NCBI RefSeq assembly: GCF_004193775.1
Contig: NC_041011.1
Coordinates: 43,159,167-43,223,166, forward strand
Length of the DNA stretch: 64,000 bases
Source: Glycine soja
Taxonomy: Eukaryota > Streptophyta > Magnoliopsida > Fabales > Fabaceae
Direction: 5' to 3'
Part shown: in pieces, positions 61,801-64,000 of the stretch
How positions within the stretch are numbered: position 1 is the stretch's first letter
Layout: every line of letters starts with the position of its first letter
Translations under genes and position numbers: made by a program
The notes under the pieces: generated by a model
Told to the model about the DNA's origin: nothing
Seen by the model: the letters and a program-made list of their open reading frames with translations, nothing else
Database searches by the model: none

Positions 61801-63106
61801 TTGTCTTTAACAATAGGTTTAGTGACAAATTTTACCATTTAACTTTTATTATATTTTAAATTTTATTATTTAAGTTTTATTTTTACAAATTTTACTACTA
61901 AAATAATTTTTTACATAAGTTATAACTACAATTGATATAGAAAAATTTAGAAAAATGACTTTTTAAATTATTTTGTTTCCAATATGATGCTAAAATAAAT
62001 AAAAATTGAAAATTTTGATAGTCAAATTTGTGAAATTTTAAAATTTGGATGGTAAAATTTATAAAAAAAAATTAAGTGATATAATCTGTGAAATTATAAA
62101 AGTTAAATGATAAAATTCATGAAAATAAAAGTTGAGTGATAAAATTTACATAATAAAAAAAATTAATGATAAAATTTTTAATTAAGTCAAAAATATACTC
62201 AGTGACTCTATGTCCTGAGAAGAAGTATTTTTCTTTGCTAGCAATTTTTAATGTCATTGGAAATAAATAATATTGTATGTCTTTTGGGTAATATTAACCA
62301 ATTCAAAATATACCTCTATAGCATTATTTATTGTAAAAAAAAAAATACAATATTACAAAAAAAATAATATAATACAAAATTATAAAATTTTGTGAATCTT
62401 ATTTCTTATTCAATGACTCATGATTTTATAATTTCTAACAAATTTTGATTAATAATAAAAATTGTTATTGAATATCCTACTAGAACTTATCATCCGTATA
62501 AAGTTACATAATCATATGATTTCCTCACATGATTATATAATGTTTCCAACATCGTGTTATAAAATATTACATTGCATTGTGTTCTTATATGAACGTGTAA
62601 GGTGTTTTAAGCATGTTTCTTTCCAAATTTATCCCAATTTTAAAATAAAAAGAAAAGGAGTTTCCTAAAGTTGAAGACACCGTTATAAGAAATTAAAAAT
62701 TGAGATTGCTTTGGACCAAAATGGGCTTTATCCTCTGTTTTATTCATCATCCTCCTTATCTTTCTACGGCTATTTTCATGGATTCTAATTCAAGATTGTA
62801 TTTTCATGGATTCTTATCTTAATTATCTTATTCATCTTTCTCTTTTGAAAGGGTTTCTTATATTATTCATGCTTTCTTTAATTTAAATTCTTAATGACCA
62901 ATTAGGGGATTTATTTAGGAAAAAAATATTAGTAATGTATGACCATTAACCATATTAATAGAATAAGAACGGTAATTGGCTTTTGCAATGAGATATGTTT
63001 TAATATTGAAAGGGAATAAGAAATTGAAGACTAATGCATAAGTAAAGGGAGATATGATTTTTACAAGATTTATAAAATTAATATATTTAAAAAATAATAA
63101 TAAATA

Positions 63107-63422
63107 CTTGATGTTACCGACATATTTATCCATTTGTAATTTTCGATCAAATATTTTGTCGGTAATTTCTATTGATAAATCTATTGGTGACAAAATATCT
63201 CCTCTACTAGAATCGGTTGGAAATCCGTCGGTAATCATTTGTATTGTTGACAGATATTTTTGTTGGAAGAATCTATTGGTAATTATTTATTTTTTACTGA
63301 TTTTTTTGCCGATAAAACCGTCAGTAACTAAATTTGTCGGAAAAAACCATCACCAACACCATCAATGAGGCTATTTCCGACTTTGTCCATTGGTAATAGC
63401 AAAATTTCTTATAATATAGATT
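63107..63422. mobile_element. CACTA-like transposon terminus (subterminal repeats)
   Basis: Many short motifs of the type ACCGAC, GTCGGTAAT, CCGTCGGTAAT and TTGTCGG in both orientations fill about 300 bp. The stretch ends GGTAATAGCAAAATTTCTTATAATATAG, whose complement resembles the CACTATAAGAAA-type end of plant CACTA (En/Spm) elements, with the terminal CACTA itself decayed. No transposase is in the window. Confidence 0.55.
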
Positions 63423-64000
63423 AACATTAATAATAGTACACATGCTATCATTCTATCATAACCTTTGTGCTAAAGTAACAACTATACCTTAAGCTGCACT
63501 ATAGTATCATAACACTTTTTTAAAAAAATACCATTTATTAAAAGAATATTAAGCATTAAGATTACATCTTCTTATTCAATTTTTATCTTAAGAAATAAAT
63601 TATTATTATAAATGTTTTAAATTCACACTAACAATATGTATGCATTGTAGATTTACATTAATACTATAATGTCCCTAAATTATATAGTTAGGGGTTCAAT
63701 CTCCAAACTCACATGTATGAATAAAGAAAAAATATTTCTCACTGAGAGGTAAACACATTTAAAGAGTAAAACTACTTGTTAGCGGCAAAAAAAATTAACC
63801 CAACTATATATTATGGGTGTGAATTCAAAATCATTTATTTAGTTAAAATAACTATGTGCTAGTTGATCCAAGTGCTCAGTAAAAAATTACTAAATAAAAA
63901 CACTCAAAACAAATTAATCTTCTTTATGTCTTGATAACTAAATAATTAATTCTTTTTGTATCATTAGACAAATAGTTTGTGAAAATTGATAAAATTATTT

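Larger units (their letters stand above)
56341..64000. other. Gene-poor region upstream of the PHO1-family gene
   Basis: About 7.7 kb of AT-rich DNA. It contains the PHO1 promoter, a (TA)n run at 56643-56663, several small tandem duplications, a G14 tract at 60.5 kb, CACTA-like sequence near 61.56-61.8 kb and a CACTA-like terminus at 63.1-63.4 kb. None of the short open frames resembles a known protein. Confidence 0.55.

Noticed and set aside
63054..63368. 104-codon + strand frame near the right end
   Set aside because: It falls on CACTA-type subterminal repeats, so it is not a gene.

Overview
The window is nuclear DNA from a flowering plant, most likely a legume such as soybean. The legume call is an inference from the overall look of the proteins and repeats; the plant call is firm. 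The evidence is intron-rich genes of plant-only families (ROP-interactive CRIB protein, phragmoplast kinesin, plastid fibrillin, PHO1), very AT-rich introns and spacers, and relics of copia, LINE, CACTA and MITE-like elements. No bacterial, viral, CRISPR, rRNA or tRNA feature was seen.

Layout. 1-4.5 kb: a six-exon glycolipid transfer protein gene (+). 4.5-8.5 kb: repeat-rich spacer with a nested inverted-repeat element and a 74-bp AT microsatellite. 8.5-10.5 kb: a three-exon CRIB/RIC gene (+) whose first intron holds a LINE relic and a MITE-like copy. 11.4-14.6 kb: a KIN-10A/PAKRP2-type kinesin (-), convergent with the RIC gene, with mitosis-specific activator motifs upstream. 19.0-20.1 kb: the 3' part of a fibrillin 5-like gene (-), apparently lacking one internal stretch and a start. 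22.7-28.9 kb: a long-chain alcohol oxidase (+) with one GC-AG intron. 30.2-31.4 kb: an alkaline ceramidase (+). 32.9-37.5 kb: an 11-exon CDP-diacylglycerol synthase (-) with a 5'UTR exon near 39.1 kb. 40.5-41.1 kb: an inverted, decayed copy of part of that same gene. 41.9-44.5 kb: an inverted repeat, a frameshifted gene remnant and a copia RNase H relic. 44.9-56.3 kb: a 15-exon PHO1-family SPX-EXS phosphate exporter (-). 56.3-64 kb: gene-poor DNA with tandem duplications and a CACTA-like terminus.

Exon models were built by hand from splice sites, reading phase and family conservation. The phases close exactly for seven genes: GLTP 202 aa, RIC 196 aa, kinesin 756 aa, alcohol oxidase 740 aa, ceramidase 255 aa, CDP-DAG synthase 424 aa, PHO1 792 aa. 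UTR ends, transcription starts and repeat borders are approximate.

Several genes act in membrane-lipid or phosphate metabolism (glycolipid transfer, fatty-alcohol oxidation, ceramide hydrolysis, CDP-DAG synthesis, phosphate export). Nothing in the sequence shows they are co-regulated. I did not find a clearly new system. The most notable signals are local duplications that copy pieces of genes next to themselves (CDP-DAG synthase, PHO1 exon 2, PHO1 exon 6), the GC-AG intron, and the damaged or shortened paralogue-like genes (fibrillin 5-like, KIN-10A).
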